Below, in pieces: positions 50,826-60,850 of a DNA stretch of 64,000 nucleotides. Made by a program: the position numbers and the translations under genes. The first letter of the stretch is position 1, and every line of letters starts with the position of its first letter. The DNA lies in the NCBI GenBank assembly GCA_001936135.1, contig CP012810.1:3410001-3474000 (forward strand), read 5' to 3'. This stretch comes from Saccharomycopsis fibuligera x Saccharomycopsis cf. fibuligera. Its lineage: Eukaryota > Ascomycota > Saccharomycetes > Ascoideales > Saccharomycopsidaceae. A model generated the notes under the pieces. The model saw only the letters and a list, made by a program, of their open reading frames with translations. It did no database searches and was not told the DNA's origin.

Positions 50826-51725
50826 ATGTCATTCAAAAGACTCGTTAGATTTGTCTCCAATGATTCTAAAATCTACGTTGGTGAAGCCATTCTTGGTCCT
50901 AACCAGCACGATGCCCGTTTTGCCAAAGAAGCCTACATCATCAATGGCGACATCTTCTCTGGCAACAGCAGCATTACAAAAGAAACCAAACCAATCACCA
51001 AACTTTTATCCCCAATTTCTCCACAGCAAATCAATACCATCCGTCTCCTTGGCATGAACTATATCAAACACGCAAATGAACTCGGTACTCCAATTCCAAA
51101 ATTTCCTGTTATCTTTTACAAGCCAAAAACTGCAGTCACCAATCCAACTGACCCCATCATTGTTCCAAAGTTTGCTCAAGTACAAGAAAACGGGGCAACT
51201 AGAGTTGACTATGAGTCCGAACTCGTGGTAGTTATTGGTAAAAAGGGCAAAGATATTCCATTAGACCAAGCCCTTGACCATGTATTAGGTTACACTATTG
51301 GTAATGATGTGTCGCAACGTACATGGCAAATCACTCGCGGTGGATCCCAATTTTCCACTGGTAAGATGTTTGACACTTGGGCTCCATTAGGGCCGGCATT
51401 GGTTTCTCCGAGTGTTATCACTGATCCTAATGGGAATTTGAAGATTCAATCAGTGGTGAATGGTGAATTAAGACAGGACTCGGAGACAAATGATATGATT
51501 TTTAATGTTAAGCAAACGATTCATTTCCTCAGTCAGGGTACTACGTTGTTGCCGGGGGATGTGATTTTCACAGGCACACCTAGTGGTGTGGCAGCTGGCG
51601 TGAAAAGTGGACCTGCTAAATGGCTTAAGCATGGCGATGAGGTGATTTGCAAGATTGACAAGATTGGATCTATTGCTAATCCGGTACAATTTGAAAAAAA
51701 TGGGTTTAGAGACTTTAAGTTGTGA
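50826..51725 (+). CDS. Fumarylacetoacetate hydrolase-family protein
   Basis: The 299-residue protein has the FAH C-terminal fold, whose yeast members (Fmp41) and animal FAHD1 act as acylpyruvate hydrolase or oxaloacetate decarboxylase in mitochondria. Visible motifs are NYIKHANELG and FYKPKTAV, then DYESELVVVIGKKGK with the metal-binding Glu residues, GYTIGNDVSQR, KMFDTWAPLGPALV and the terminal PGDVIFTGTPSGVA. No clear cleavable presequence is seen: the N-terminus MSFKRLVRFVSNDSK begins directly with the family sequence, though it is basic enough for mitochondrial import. The substrate cannot be read from sequence. Confidence 0.9.
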   Translation: MSFKRLVRFVSNDSKIYVGEAILGPNQHDARFAKEAYIINGDIFSGNSSITKETKPITKLLSPISPQQINTIRLLGMNYIKHANELGTPIPKFPVIFYKPKTAVTNPTDPIIVPKFAQVQENGATRVDYESELVVVIGKKGKDIPLDQALDHVLGYTIGNDVSQRTWQITRGGSQFSTGKMFDTWAPLGPALVSPSVITDPNGNLKIQSVVNGELRQDSETNDMIFNVKQTIHFLSQGTTLLPGDVIFTGTPSGVAAGVKSGPAKWLKHGDEVICKIDKIGSIANPVQFEKNGFRDFKL

Positions 51726-53506
51726 TTTTCAGAGCGTCAGTTGATGGAAAACGGCTGTATATCCGGCATGATTTTTATACAATATTGATTTTTTTTTATT
51801 TTTATCCTTTTTTTTTGTTATTATGTGTTTCAACATTAGGAACATCATTCAGTATACATTATAAACGTTGGTTTTCTTCTAAAGGCACCAGTTAAAAAAA
51901 AAGGAAGCTCTGTGGTTTTCGAGATCATTGTCGCATTCCCTGAAGCACTTGATTTAGTAGATCTCATCATACTAAACACTCACGCAAGCCGAGTCCTAGT
52001 TTGAGTCTGCTATAGCCCTTTAAGTTAATATTTGCTATGAACATTAATGTAGAATATCTCTCTATATATAAAGTTGCAGTAAAGGCAAAGTTGTTGACAC
52101 TTTGTCAGATGGCACTTTTGAGATCTGTTATATTATCATAATGTATTATGATCCGCGCAGTTATTCAATTTTTTGCTAGAATTTGGGCTTATCATTCTTA
52201 TTATATGTTAAATAGTAAATGTAATCGTAAAAAGGCATATTCCACAATCTAGTCAAATTGTCAGATTGCATATATTAACAAGTAAAACAAGCGTCAGCAG
52301 CTTCAAAACTCATGACTAATAAACTAGATATAGCTCACTTTATCAAGTATTTGGAAACAAGCCCAAAGAAACTTAACAGTTTCGTACCCAACTTTTGAGG
52401 GCAAACCATTATGAGTCTTGGCCTTTTTTTCGCCAACACACAGTTATTGGCCTGCTGATCTTGTAATTCAAAGTTGCGCTTGCAAAAGCAAATAGTGATT
52501 TAGTTTTACAGGGGAACTCCGGCCTCATTCCCACACCAGCGCGCATACCTCTAAGATAACATCAGATCTCATCACACTGAGCGCTGACACAGCTCAACCC
52601 ACAGTTCGATTCTGCCTATTTATACCACTTGATTAACGTTTACTTTACCCTGGAATATTTACAAAACACTCAGCACGTTTGTTATTCATACTTGAGTTTT
52701 TGGTGTGTATTTTTGGAAAGTTATATCAACAACCACAGTTTGCCTTATTTTTATCTATAGGGCAACTATTCAGTATACCATTGCTACATTTTTATGCATC
52801 TTGAAAGATGCCCTTTTTAGGTCTTGTATTGTATTGCTGTATGGTAGTAAGCGGTATATGAGCTTGTGCTCTTTCTATAGTTATAAAGACACAAAGAAGT
52901 TTTGGGTACGCTTATTCCTCCCGATCTACTACACTGTCTCATAGGGGTTTCCACAACTGTGCGTAATTGTAATCTACAACATGCGGGCTAAAGACATTCT
53001 GCCTTTTCAAATCAACTTTAATATTGAAATGTTATTTAAAGTAATATATAAAAATAAAATAAAATTTTTTCCGCTAAACTGCAGGACTGTAAGCAATCTT
53101 GATTCTTGAAGAAAGCACCAGAATTTCTTAGCGCAGCCAAAAACAAAAAAAAAAGCATCAATGTTCAAGTAAAACAAAGCCACCAAGTCCCAGTAAACAG
53201 TTATCATTGCTATATACAGATGTGATACATATCCGTTCATTGTAATATGAAATAATTAATCAAATTTGAAACATAAAAGAACAAAAAAAACATAAACGCA
53301 CGAGAATTTGTCATTCGCGTTTGTTTTATTTCAGAATGTTGACATATTTTAGCAGCTTTGCTTGTTAATTTAATGAGTTATAATCTGCCTTTTGATTTCT
53401 TCCTTCCGAAGATAATACGCTTCATGGTAAACACAATTCAAGTTATTCTCTCTTAATACATCTTTTTGTTCCTTTTTTTTTTTTAATTTCACCCCCTCAG
53501 CTTAAC
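51726..53506. other. Convergent gene-free region FAH-family / PAM17
   Basis: This 1781-base gap between two 3' ends is long for a convergent pair. It holds two similar segments, each starting AGATCTCATCA (about 51959 and 52564) and continuing alike for 55-100 bases (see findings), each followed by a TATA-like sequence (CTATATATAAAG near 52061, TATTTATACC near 52617). The region may harbour an unrecognised non-coding transcript. Frames of 77-79 residues near 52705-53240 are not credible. Confidence 0.45.
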
Positions 53507-54175
53507 TCAAAGAAAATCACTAGATTTTCTTCTGTAAGCATTGCAATCTCTCAACCATTGTCTGTATTGTTTCAAACTAGTAATCTTCTCACCATAAAAA
53601 TCTGGCACTGGGTTAGAGAAACTTTGTCTAGATGCATCCACTCTATTCTTGATAATGTGCTTCAAGAAAATTGAATTTTTCTCTTGATACAATTGCAAAA
53701 TCGATTTGTTCTTAGCTTTAAAGATTGCTGATCCTAACACTGGACCAGCCAAATAACCCAAACTTCCAGTAGCCAACAAAGTAACTGAGGCAACAAGTAA
53801 AGGGTCGAATCCAAATAGCGTCAATGAAGAATCCAATTCAACTTGGGAAATGTATCCCCAACCAGCAAGGGCACCGAGCCCAGCAGTACCAATGCTGACG
53901 TACATGTTCAAGCGACGTTCTTGTTTGCGTAAACTGAGAAACTCGTCCCATTTGAAACTTTTGAGGTCTTGGAGATGTTTCTTAGCCGCTTCTTTGGAAG
54001 TTGGGGTGGATGCCTGAGAGGCGATATTGAAAGTCTTTGTGGAATTACTGAATTGTCTGATGTTGCTTCTGTTTCTCAAGCTAATTGTGGTTGGAGATCT
54101 GCAGGCTTGTTTAATTAAGCTGCTGCCCTTGACACTTTTGAGTGCCAATCTGTTGATTCCAATAGCTGTATTCAT
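53507..54175 (-). CDS. PAM17: Presequence translocase-associated motor subunit Pam17
   Basis: Pam17 helps form the import motor at the TIM23 translocon in the inner mitochondrial membrane. The 222-residue protein begins with a basic presequence (MNTAIGINRLALKSVKGSSL, and SLRNRSNIRQFSNSTKTFN). The family core follows: FKWDEFLSLRKQERRLNMYV, then two membrane spans around 98-117 and 128-150 (IGTAGLGALAGWGYIS, LLVASVTLLATGSLGYLAGP). The C-terminal part faces the matrix and ends YRQWLRDCNAYRRKSSDF. Length and motifs fit the family well. Confidence 0.93.
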   Translation of the reverse strand: MNTAIGINRLALKSVKGSSLIKQACRSPTTISLRNRSNIRQFSNSTKTFNIASQASTPTSKEAAKKHLQDLKSFKWDEFLSLRKQERRLNMYVSIGTAGLGALAGWGYISQVELDSSLTLFGFDPLLVASVTLLATGSLGYLAGPVLGSAIFKAKNKSILQLYQEKNSIFLKHIIKNRVDASRQSFSNPVPDFYGEKITSLKQYRQWLRDCNAYRRKSSDFL

Positions 54176-54907
54176 TTGGTGTTAAGTTTTGACTCAGTGA
54201 TGATTATGGCAATGATGCTATAGTAATGTTGAATATGCAATTAGTGGGTACACGATGATATTGATTCTACAGAGCTTGCCTCAGAAATCTTTTTGCTAAA
54301 TTGTATCGAAACACGAAAATAAATCAAAATGTTTTTTTTTATTATTCTATTTTATATTTTGACTTCTTTGGTGAGCTGCTGAGCAATTGCGAGAACGAGT
54401 GGAATGCACTTATGGAGAACAACTGAAAGTGTGCGACCTCTTTCGATATTCTCGGTCGTTTCGCAATGGCTCAAGAAACAGAAAAACTGGAAAACAGTGT
54501 GAGAATCATGGGTCACCCGGATATAGTTGATCTCAAGCATGGCGCAACAGCTTCACTCATAGGTGGGCTGTCAACTGAATATAGTAGCTGCTAAAGGCAA
54601 ATTAGTATGACAAATGAGAACCGTATACAGATTATTTATAGAAATTTAGTTGCAGACACATTGTATTTTTATAAGCAACATTTTGGTCTGCGGTAGCAGA
54701 TTAGGACTGCAGCAATACTTTTCCAGCTGAGAATTATAACCGAGTACTACAAAAACAAAAACATCAAAATGGTATTTGCATAAAACACCGATAAACCATA
54801 TATTTACAGACTAAAAGCACAGATGATGAATAAGATAGATGAATAGAATAAAAAGAAAAAATAACCAACAAAGAAAAATAGAGCAATAAGCGCTATCCTG
54901 TAACTAC
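54176..54907. promoter_or_regulatory. PAM17 promoter and MRPS16 3' region
   Basis: These 732 bases lie between two minus-strand genes. A T run near 54331-54340 and an AT-rich 54750-54890 stretch are all I see. A 62-residue frame at 54352-54540 is not convincing. Confidence 0.5.
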
Positions 54908-55412
54908 CTAGTCCACAATATTCTTTTGCGGGGCCACAACCTTGTCATTAATCGGTTTAAGCACTCTAGATGGAGCTGGCCATTCCACATTAAGGATACC
55001 AGCTTTCTTGAACAACTTGGTTAGCGGTTCGGTTGGCTGAGCGCCCACACCTAGCCAGTACTTTGCTCTTTGGAAATCTAATGCAACATCTTTGATTGGT
55101 CTTTCGCCTTTTGCTTTGAGTTCTTCAGGCAATGGTGCCGGTATTGGATTGTATGTGCCAATGACTTCTATTGGCTTTCTGTCTCTTCCGGATCTATAAT
55201 AACATACTGTTAGTATACTGTTTTGTTGAGTTGTGGTTGAATTCAGCTTATATTTTGGCTGATGTGATCTTTTTCCAATCGGAATAGTATACCAAACGGA
55301 AAACACCAAAATATCACGAATGTACTTACCTAGCTCTGGCAACCACGATGTTGTAGACTGGTGCTCTCTTTCTACCGAATCTGGCCAATCTTATTCTAAC
55401 GCTGCCCTTCAT
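54908..55412 (-). CDS. MRPS16: Mitochondrial ribosomal protein S16 (bS16m), two exons
   Basis: The coding sequence is complement(join 54908-55193, 55330-55412), 122 residues. Exon 1 encodes MKGSVRIRLARFGRKRAPVY and NIVVARA; the next Arg codon is split AG/A across the intron; exon 2 continues SGRDRKPIEVIGTYNPIP, DFQRAKYWLGVGAQPTEPL and LFKKAGIL, all typical bS16 motifs. It is a component of the mitoribosomal small subunit. The start at 55412 is the first Met of the conserved domain; the frame is open further upstream, but that sequence does not look like bS16. The frame seems to carry its own import signal in the basic N-terminus. It is divergent from RRP12. Confidence 0.93.
55194..55329 (-). 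other. Intron of MRPS16
   Basis: The 136-base intron begins GTAAGT on the coding strand (55329 downward), has a perfect TACTAAC branch site at 55209-55215 and ends TTATAG. Joining the exons restores the bS16 frame exactly. Confidence 0.92.
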
Positions 55413-55754
55413 TGTGTATGGATGACCTTCTGTGTGCGATGATGTTTGATAATCGATGATAGGCTCTTCGACACTTTCTGAAGCTACTAATTGATTCTGT
55501 TGTTTTGTCGCTTGATGCGAAATTTTCAATTTTCTGGTCCCGACTGCCTCACCGCGCACGGGTAACAAATGCTCATCCCAAAAAAATTTTTTTTTTTTTT
55601 TTTTTTTACTCTCTGCAGTATCAGCTTTCTATGTTGAAATAAAGTGTATATAGACACGATAATTTGGGATTATATTGATATACTCTTTTACAGACCCTCG
55701 GCAGTGGCTGAACATATATTGTAACATAATAGAACCCCGCGAAAAGGGAAAACC
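55413..55754. promoter_or_regulatory. Divergent promoter MRPS16 / RRP12 with PAC- and RRPE-like motifs
   Basis: GCTCATC (55571-55577) matches the core of the PAC element, and the adjacent AAAAAAATTTTTT (A 55580-55586, T 55587-55607) matches the RRPE type. This pair marks ribosome-biogenesis genes in yeasts. It lies about 150-185 bases upstream of RRP12, which is such a gene. Confidence 0.65.
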
Positions 55755-58700
55755 ATGTCCACCGAAGAACTAGAGCTCGAGATCAAGCTCGACAGAATAA
55801 GAGGCCAAGCTACTTCAAAGCTTGAAAACCAAAAACATCTAGCCTTGATTTTATCAGTTGTTGAAGACAACATCAAAGAACAAAAAAACAGCTTAACCCC
55901 AACTGCATATTTTGTGTCATTTTTAGCATTATTGAATCAGAGTTTTAAAGATGATGAAGTGATAGACCAAGGACTCGCCACTTCCACCGCATATTTCCTT
56001 GATTTGGTGTTCCCATTTGTGCCAAAACCGTTATTGAAGGCCAAGTTCAGTGACATTTTAGTTAAACTTGCCCCTGCCATAAGTAGCGAAAGTTCAGAAG
56101 CTCCGTTGATTAGATCATGTATTGGTGCTTTAGAAACCCTTTTGATTGCCCAAGATGCTAAATCCTGGAACACCAAGCTTAATGTCTCTCCATGGAAGGC
56201 TCTTAATGCTCTTTTGCAACTTTCATTGGATGGAAGACCAAAAATCAGAAAGAGAGCCCAAGAAGCAATCCGTACCATTTTGATAAATCCTCCTCCAAGC
56301 CCGACTTTGGGTCATGTTGCCGGTACTGCATGCAGTGAATTTGCCTTAAAATCGATAATGGATTTGCTTAATACCAAAGAATCTAAAAAATTAAACAAAG
56401 AGTTGAATGCTGAAGTTATTCACAATTTACAGTTGATCCAATCTATTGCATCTAGCAACTCATGGTCCAGCAGTAGAGTTGAACCATTATGTGATGTGTT
56501 GTTGGAGATTTCCAAAACTAATGACCAATATCTTGTTTCTACGGCATTCAATGTGTTTGAAAGTTTGTTCGACTCCCTTGCTGAACCAATTTACACCGAC
56601 AAATTTATGGTGATTTTGAACATTTTGTTTGACTTGAAACCTTCTATCAATGACTCTCATTTGGTTGGTGCTTGGGTAGCGGTTATCGCTAAAGCAGTGG
56701 AAACCTATTCCAAATTAGATACCATTAAATGTATTAGCAAACTTCCAGAAATCTTTCAAATTTTGATAACTTACTTGGGATCAGATAATGCTGACATTTA
56801 CGTTAGCGCATCCAACTGTATAATATCTATCGTCAATACTAGTATTCCTGATCATGCATTACTTTATCCACCAGGTCATGCTGAGTTCCAAGTTTCCGGC
56901 GAAGATTTTGAAGCTGTTGATGAAGCTATTGCCAATATTGCTGAATTAGTCACCAATTTGTTATCTGTCAAATACGCACACTGTGCTAAAGAAGTGATGG
57001 ACATCTTGACCAATTTGCTCAACAAGTTGAGATTTAGAACCAATCCAGAATTCATTAAGCCATTTGAGATTGTCGGACAATGGAGAACCGATGAAGAATC
57101 CCATGCTACTCTTGATTTGAAAAATGAAGAAGAAGCAGTGATTGCTAGTGCTATCACTAACTTAGGGGCAGAAGTAGTATTACAATCCTTGCCATTGAAT
57201 TTGCAAAACCCAACAAATGCCAAGCCTGGTAGAGCATGGTTATTGCCATTGTTGAGAGACAATGTTAGACACTCTAGTTTACAATTCTACATCAAAAACG
57301 TTTTACCTTTGGTGGAATTTTTTGAAAAAAAGATATCTACCTTGGATGCTAACTCTATGCATGTTAAGATTTTCCAAACGGTGGTTGATCAAATCTGGTC
57401 TCTTTTGCCACATTTCTGTGATTTGCCAAACGATTTAACCAATGCTTTTGATGTTGCTTTTGCTGAAAAACTTTCTGAATTGTTGTACTCTAAAGTTGAA
57501 CTTAGAACCACTATTTGTCATGCTTTGAAACTTTTGGTAGAAAGTAACTTGACTTACAGTGAAGGTGTGCTTAATGATGATATTTTGCTTACTCAATCAT
57601 TCTCAGTGGAAAAATCCAAAGAAAATATAGAATATTTGTCCAAGTCAATGTCTGAGAATATTCTCGCAGTGCTTTTCAATGTTTTTGCCCAAACTAAACC
57701 AGATTCTAGGGGTTACATTTTAGAAACTATTGAAGCATGGTTGAAAATCACCCCAGTCAAAATTTTGGAAGACAATTTTAACAAAGTTTGTACTATGCTC
57801 AAAGAATCTTTGGAAGATGACGAAAAACAAGGCAGATTTCAAGGTAACAACAATAATCAAAAGAAAGGTCCAAGATTAAGTATCACCATGTTGGATTTGG
57901 TTGTAACTTTGGCCAAATACGTGCCTGAATCATCTTATAATGCGCTTTTTGCCATTTTCAACTTGACCAATGCCGTCAATGATAATTTGATTCAAAAAAG
58001 GTCATACAGAATTATTACGAGATTGGCTGAGGTGGAAAATGGTAAAGCCGCATTATTTAACTTTATCACTGAATTAGAACAAGTGATCATCAAGTCCACT
58101 GAACAAGCCCTAAATACTGCCAAAGCTTCAAGATTGGCAGCTATTGCCAAGGTGCTTGAAATTTTGCCTAAAACAGACTTGTATTTCATTCCATCCATCA
58201 CTTCCGAAATAATTTTGGCCACCAAAGACGTCAATGAAAAGACAAGAGAATTAGCATTTGGTATATTATCCCAAATGGGTAATATTATGCATGAGGGTGG
58301 CATTGTAGAAAACGGTAAAGTGCCAGGTCTTGATCCTCTGACTCCATCAGTTGAAGCTAACTTACAAGAATATTTTACCATTGTGTCTGCTGGTTTAGGC
58401 GGGTCTTCCCCACATATGATCAGTGCCACTATTACTGCCATCAGTTGCTTGGTGTATGAATTCTTGGATAAGTTGAACATTGAATTTTTGCAAGAATTAA
58501 GTGGCACCATTGATTTGTTTTTGACTTCAAATAGCAGAGAAATTGTGAAAAGTACCATTGGGTTTGTTAAAGTGGAAGTATTGAGTTTGCCAGTGGAGCT
58601 CATTCAACCAAAATTAAAAGAAGTGTTGGAATACTTGATGAGATGGTCTCACGAACACAAGGGTCATTTTAAATTGAAAGTCAAACATATTATTGAAAGA

Positions 58701-59516
58701 ATGATTAGAAGATTTGGTTATGAGGCTATTGAGGCCAATATGCCAGAAGAAGATTTGAAATTGTTGGCTAACATTAAGAAGACCAAGCAAAGAAACAAGA
58801 AGAAGCAAGATGCTGCTGAGGGTGAAGAAGGCGCTGCTGCTGCTGGTACTGGCGCTGAAGCTAAAAGCGGCCGTAAATTTATCTCCGCTTATGATGAGGT
58901 ATTGTATGATTCTGAAGATTCCGGTGATGACGATGATGAAGATGACGATGTTGACATGGACAATTCTGGCAGAAACGGTAGCAGAAACAAGAAATCTAAA
59001 CAATTCATTATTGAATCTGGCGATGCACCATTGGATCTTTTAGACAAACAAGCATTAGCTCACATTTCCTCCACTAGACCAGGTGCTAGAGGTAACAATG
59101 CCGCTCAAAAGAGATCTCTTGCTAGCAAGTTTAAATCTAGAGATGGTAAACTTGTGTTTAACGAAGAAGGTAACATCACCGAAACCAACGATGGTGGTGC
59201 CGCAGGGGATGAAGATTTGCTCAATAATAAGAACAACGCAATCAATGCTTACTTGGACGCAGTGAAACAAGGTCCAATAAGAGGCCAAAGAAACAGATTG
59301 AAGTATAAGAGAGGTAAGACTAACGTCGAAGATGATGACGATGCTGATGATGATAATGAAGCTGATCGTAAGCGTGGCGGTGCTCAGCGTGGGGCTAATA
59401 ATACCAGATTTGTTACCAAGGGAAGTAGAGTTGGTAAGGATAATGGTGGTCGTGGTAGAGGTGGTAGAGGCGGTAGAGGTGGATTTAGAGGCGGTAGAGG
59501 TGGTAGAAGATCTTGA
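55755..59516 (+). CDS. RRP12: Ribosome biogenesis/export factor Rrp12
   Basis: Rrp12 is a HEAT/ARM-repeat protein that associates with pre-ribosomes and Ran and is needed for export of both subunits and 18S maturation. The 1253-residue protein is alpha-helical throughout and of usual length. The N-terminal half contains the NUC173-type region (LDSLAEPIYTDKFMVILNIL, then DLKPSINDSHLVGAWV). The C-terminal 230 residues are disordered: Lys-rich, then acidic (DSEDSGDDDDEDDDVDMD), basic again, and a final RGG stretch (GRGGRGGRGGFRGGRGGRRS), suiting nucleolar localisation and RNA contact. The start at 55755 is the first Met. PAC/RRPE-like motifs upstream agree with the role. Confidence 0.95.
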   Translation: MSTEELELEIKLDRIRGQATSKLENQKHLALILSVVEDNIKEQKNSLTPTAYFVSFLALLNQSFKDDEVIDQGLATSTAYFLDLVFPFVPKPLLKAKFSDILVKLAPAISSESSEAPLIRSCIGALETLLIAQDAKSWNTKLNVSPWKALNALLQLSLDGRPKIRKRAQEAIRTILINPPPSPTLGHVAGTACSEFALKSIMDLLNTKESKKLNKELNAEVIHNLQLIQSIASSNSWSSSRVEPLCDVLLEISKTNDQYLVSTAFNVFESLFDSLAEPIYTDKFMVILNILFDLKPSINDSHLVGAWVAVIAKAVETYSKLDTIKCISKLPEIFQILITYLGSDNADIYVSASNCIISIVNTSIPDHALLYPPGHAEFQVSGEDFEAVDEAIANIAELVTNLLSVKYAHCAKEVMDILTNLLNKLRFRTNPEFIKPFEIVGQWRTDEESHATLDLKNEEEAVIASAITNLGAEVVLQSLPLNLQNPTNAKPGRAWLLPLLRDNVRHSSLQFYIKNVLPLVEFFEKKISTLDANSMHVKIFQTVVDQIWSLLPHFCDLPNDLTNAFDVAFAEKLSELLYSKVELRTTICHALKLLVESNLTYSEGVLNDDILLTQSFSVEKSKENIEYLSKSMSENILAVLFNVFAQTKPDSRGYILETIEAWLKITPVKILEDNFNKVCTMLKESLEDDEKQGRFQGNNNNQKKGPRLSITMLDLVVTLAKYVPESSYNALFAIFNLTNAVNDNLIQKRSYRIITRLAEVENGKAALFNFITELEQVIIKSTEQALNTAKASRLAAIAKVLEILPKTDLYFIPSITSEIILATKDVNEKTRELAFGILSQMGNIMHEGGIVENGKVPGLDPLTPSVEANLQEYFTIVSAGLGGSSPHMISATITAISCLVYEFLDKLNIEFLQELSGTIDLFLTSNSREIVKSTIGFVKVEVLSLPVELIQPKLKEVLEYLMRWSHEHKGHFKLKVKHIIERMIRRFGYEAIEANMPEEDLKLLANIKKTKQRNKKKQDAAEGEEGAAAAGTGAEAKSGRKFISAYDEVLYDSEDSGDDDDEDDDVDMDNSGRNGSRNKKSKQFIIESGDAPLDLLDKQALAHISSTRPGARGNNAAQKRSLASKFKSRDGKLVFNEEGNITETNDGGAAGDEDLLNNKNNAINAYLDAVKQGPIRGQRNRLKYKRGKTNVEDDDDADDDNEADRKRGGAQRGANNTRFVTKGSRVGKDNGGRGRGGRGGRGGFRGGRGGRRS

Positions 59517-60850
59517 ATGGAGGTTTTTGATTTTCTGTTTGTTTCTAATTTTTCAGTTTTTATATATATTTTTTTTTCCTACTGTTTAAAATTTTATTAT
59601 TATTAATTTATATACAGCATTAATGTTTTTGTGCATCGAGTTAAAATTGAATTAAGTGCTGTAGACTCAATTTCCTTTTTTCTGTGACTGGAGTGAAAAT
59701 TTCCCAATTCAGTAAATTCTTGGGATGTTTAATAGATTGCGCTGGTGGCCAAATATTTATTGATCTGTAATAGATTGTAAACTGTATGAAAAACGGACCC
59801 TGAGATAAGGAGCAATTTCTCAAACAGCGTATGCCACGTCGGAGTATAGTAACTAGATCTGCTAATCATACCTGAGAGGTTGTCTCCTCTGAGCAGCACT
59901 GGTTAGATTAGTCTCTCATCTAGTAATGAAGGATAGCCACTTACTGAAATCTTAGTTACGTAGTAAAACTTCGTTGAGTAATGAAATTGGACTTATTTTC
60001 CTGATGCAAGTTTTATAATAATTTGGCACAAAATGCTGCAACATTTTATAGAATTATTTCAGATTCTCTAGTTCTATTTGTTTTACTATTTTCACTTCAC
60101 AAGTTGGGCAAAAATGCAGTCTACTATATAATTTATCACGACTTAAGGGGTCACTAGAACTCTATTATTCTTTCCAGTGCTCTTTTAGTTGATAAGTTGA
60201 TATATTATGATTTTTTTTTTAAAAAAAAAAAAAAAAAGAGTTACTGTTTGCTTTTTCTGCTTTAGTAGTATAAACATTTTGAACTTCCAACATTTTTGTC
60301 ACTTTCTTAATGGTACTTTTATATCTGACTCTCGATCTTAGCTTTGTATCTTACTGATGGTTGAATGCTTGTTTTGTAAGTCAAAGACTTTCCTGTTGTT
60401 TTTTTTCTTTAAAAAAAAAACCCAATTCTCAGCAACTAAGCCCTCATTTGATTATTCATTTCCCATTGGTTTCTCAAGGCAAGGTTTACTCGATGTACCT
60501 TATTGTGGAAGCCACCACGAATCTGCAACTTTGTCCGTTAGCCCTTTCGCATCCCTTGGAATCTTTTACAAAGCCTGTCAGAACGCCCCCGCGCAAGCCT
60601 TGGAACCGGAACGTAGTAAATTATGAGATGCGATCTGGTAAGAAATACGCCGATACGCCTTGTCAAACATACTTTCAAACACAGTTGTTCCTTGAGTGTG
60701 TACAAAATAATCATATATATAAGCGTAATTGCTTCTTATGTATTTCCAAAAATTGCTGTTTATTGGTTCTTTGTCTTTCTAATCAAGGAGTGTACTAAAT
60801 TTCATTTTTCCTTATTGCCCCGACTTATCCCTACTTTGCAGAGTCTCAAC
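59517..60850. promoter_or_regulatory. RRP12 3' region and upstream region of the tail-anchored protein gene
   Basis: In 1334 bases I see no gene. RRP12 3' signals are the AT-rich 59555-59620. A T10-A17 tract lies at 60211-60237 and a TTTCTTTAAAAAAAAAA tract near 60405-60420. The reading frame of the next gene extends leftwards to 60623 through sequence with poor codon use, which I treat as leader. GC-richer 60520-60620 resembles a promoter. Confidence 0.45.

Noticed and set aside
52595-52625. tRNA-like CACAGTTCGATTCTG
   Set aside because: It resembles a T-arm, but no matching acceptor, D-arm or anticodon arm can be folded around it.
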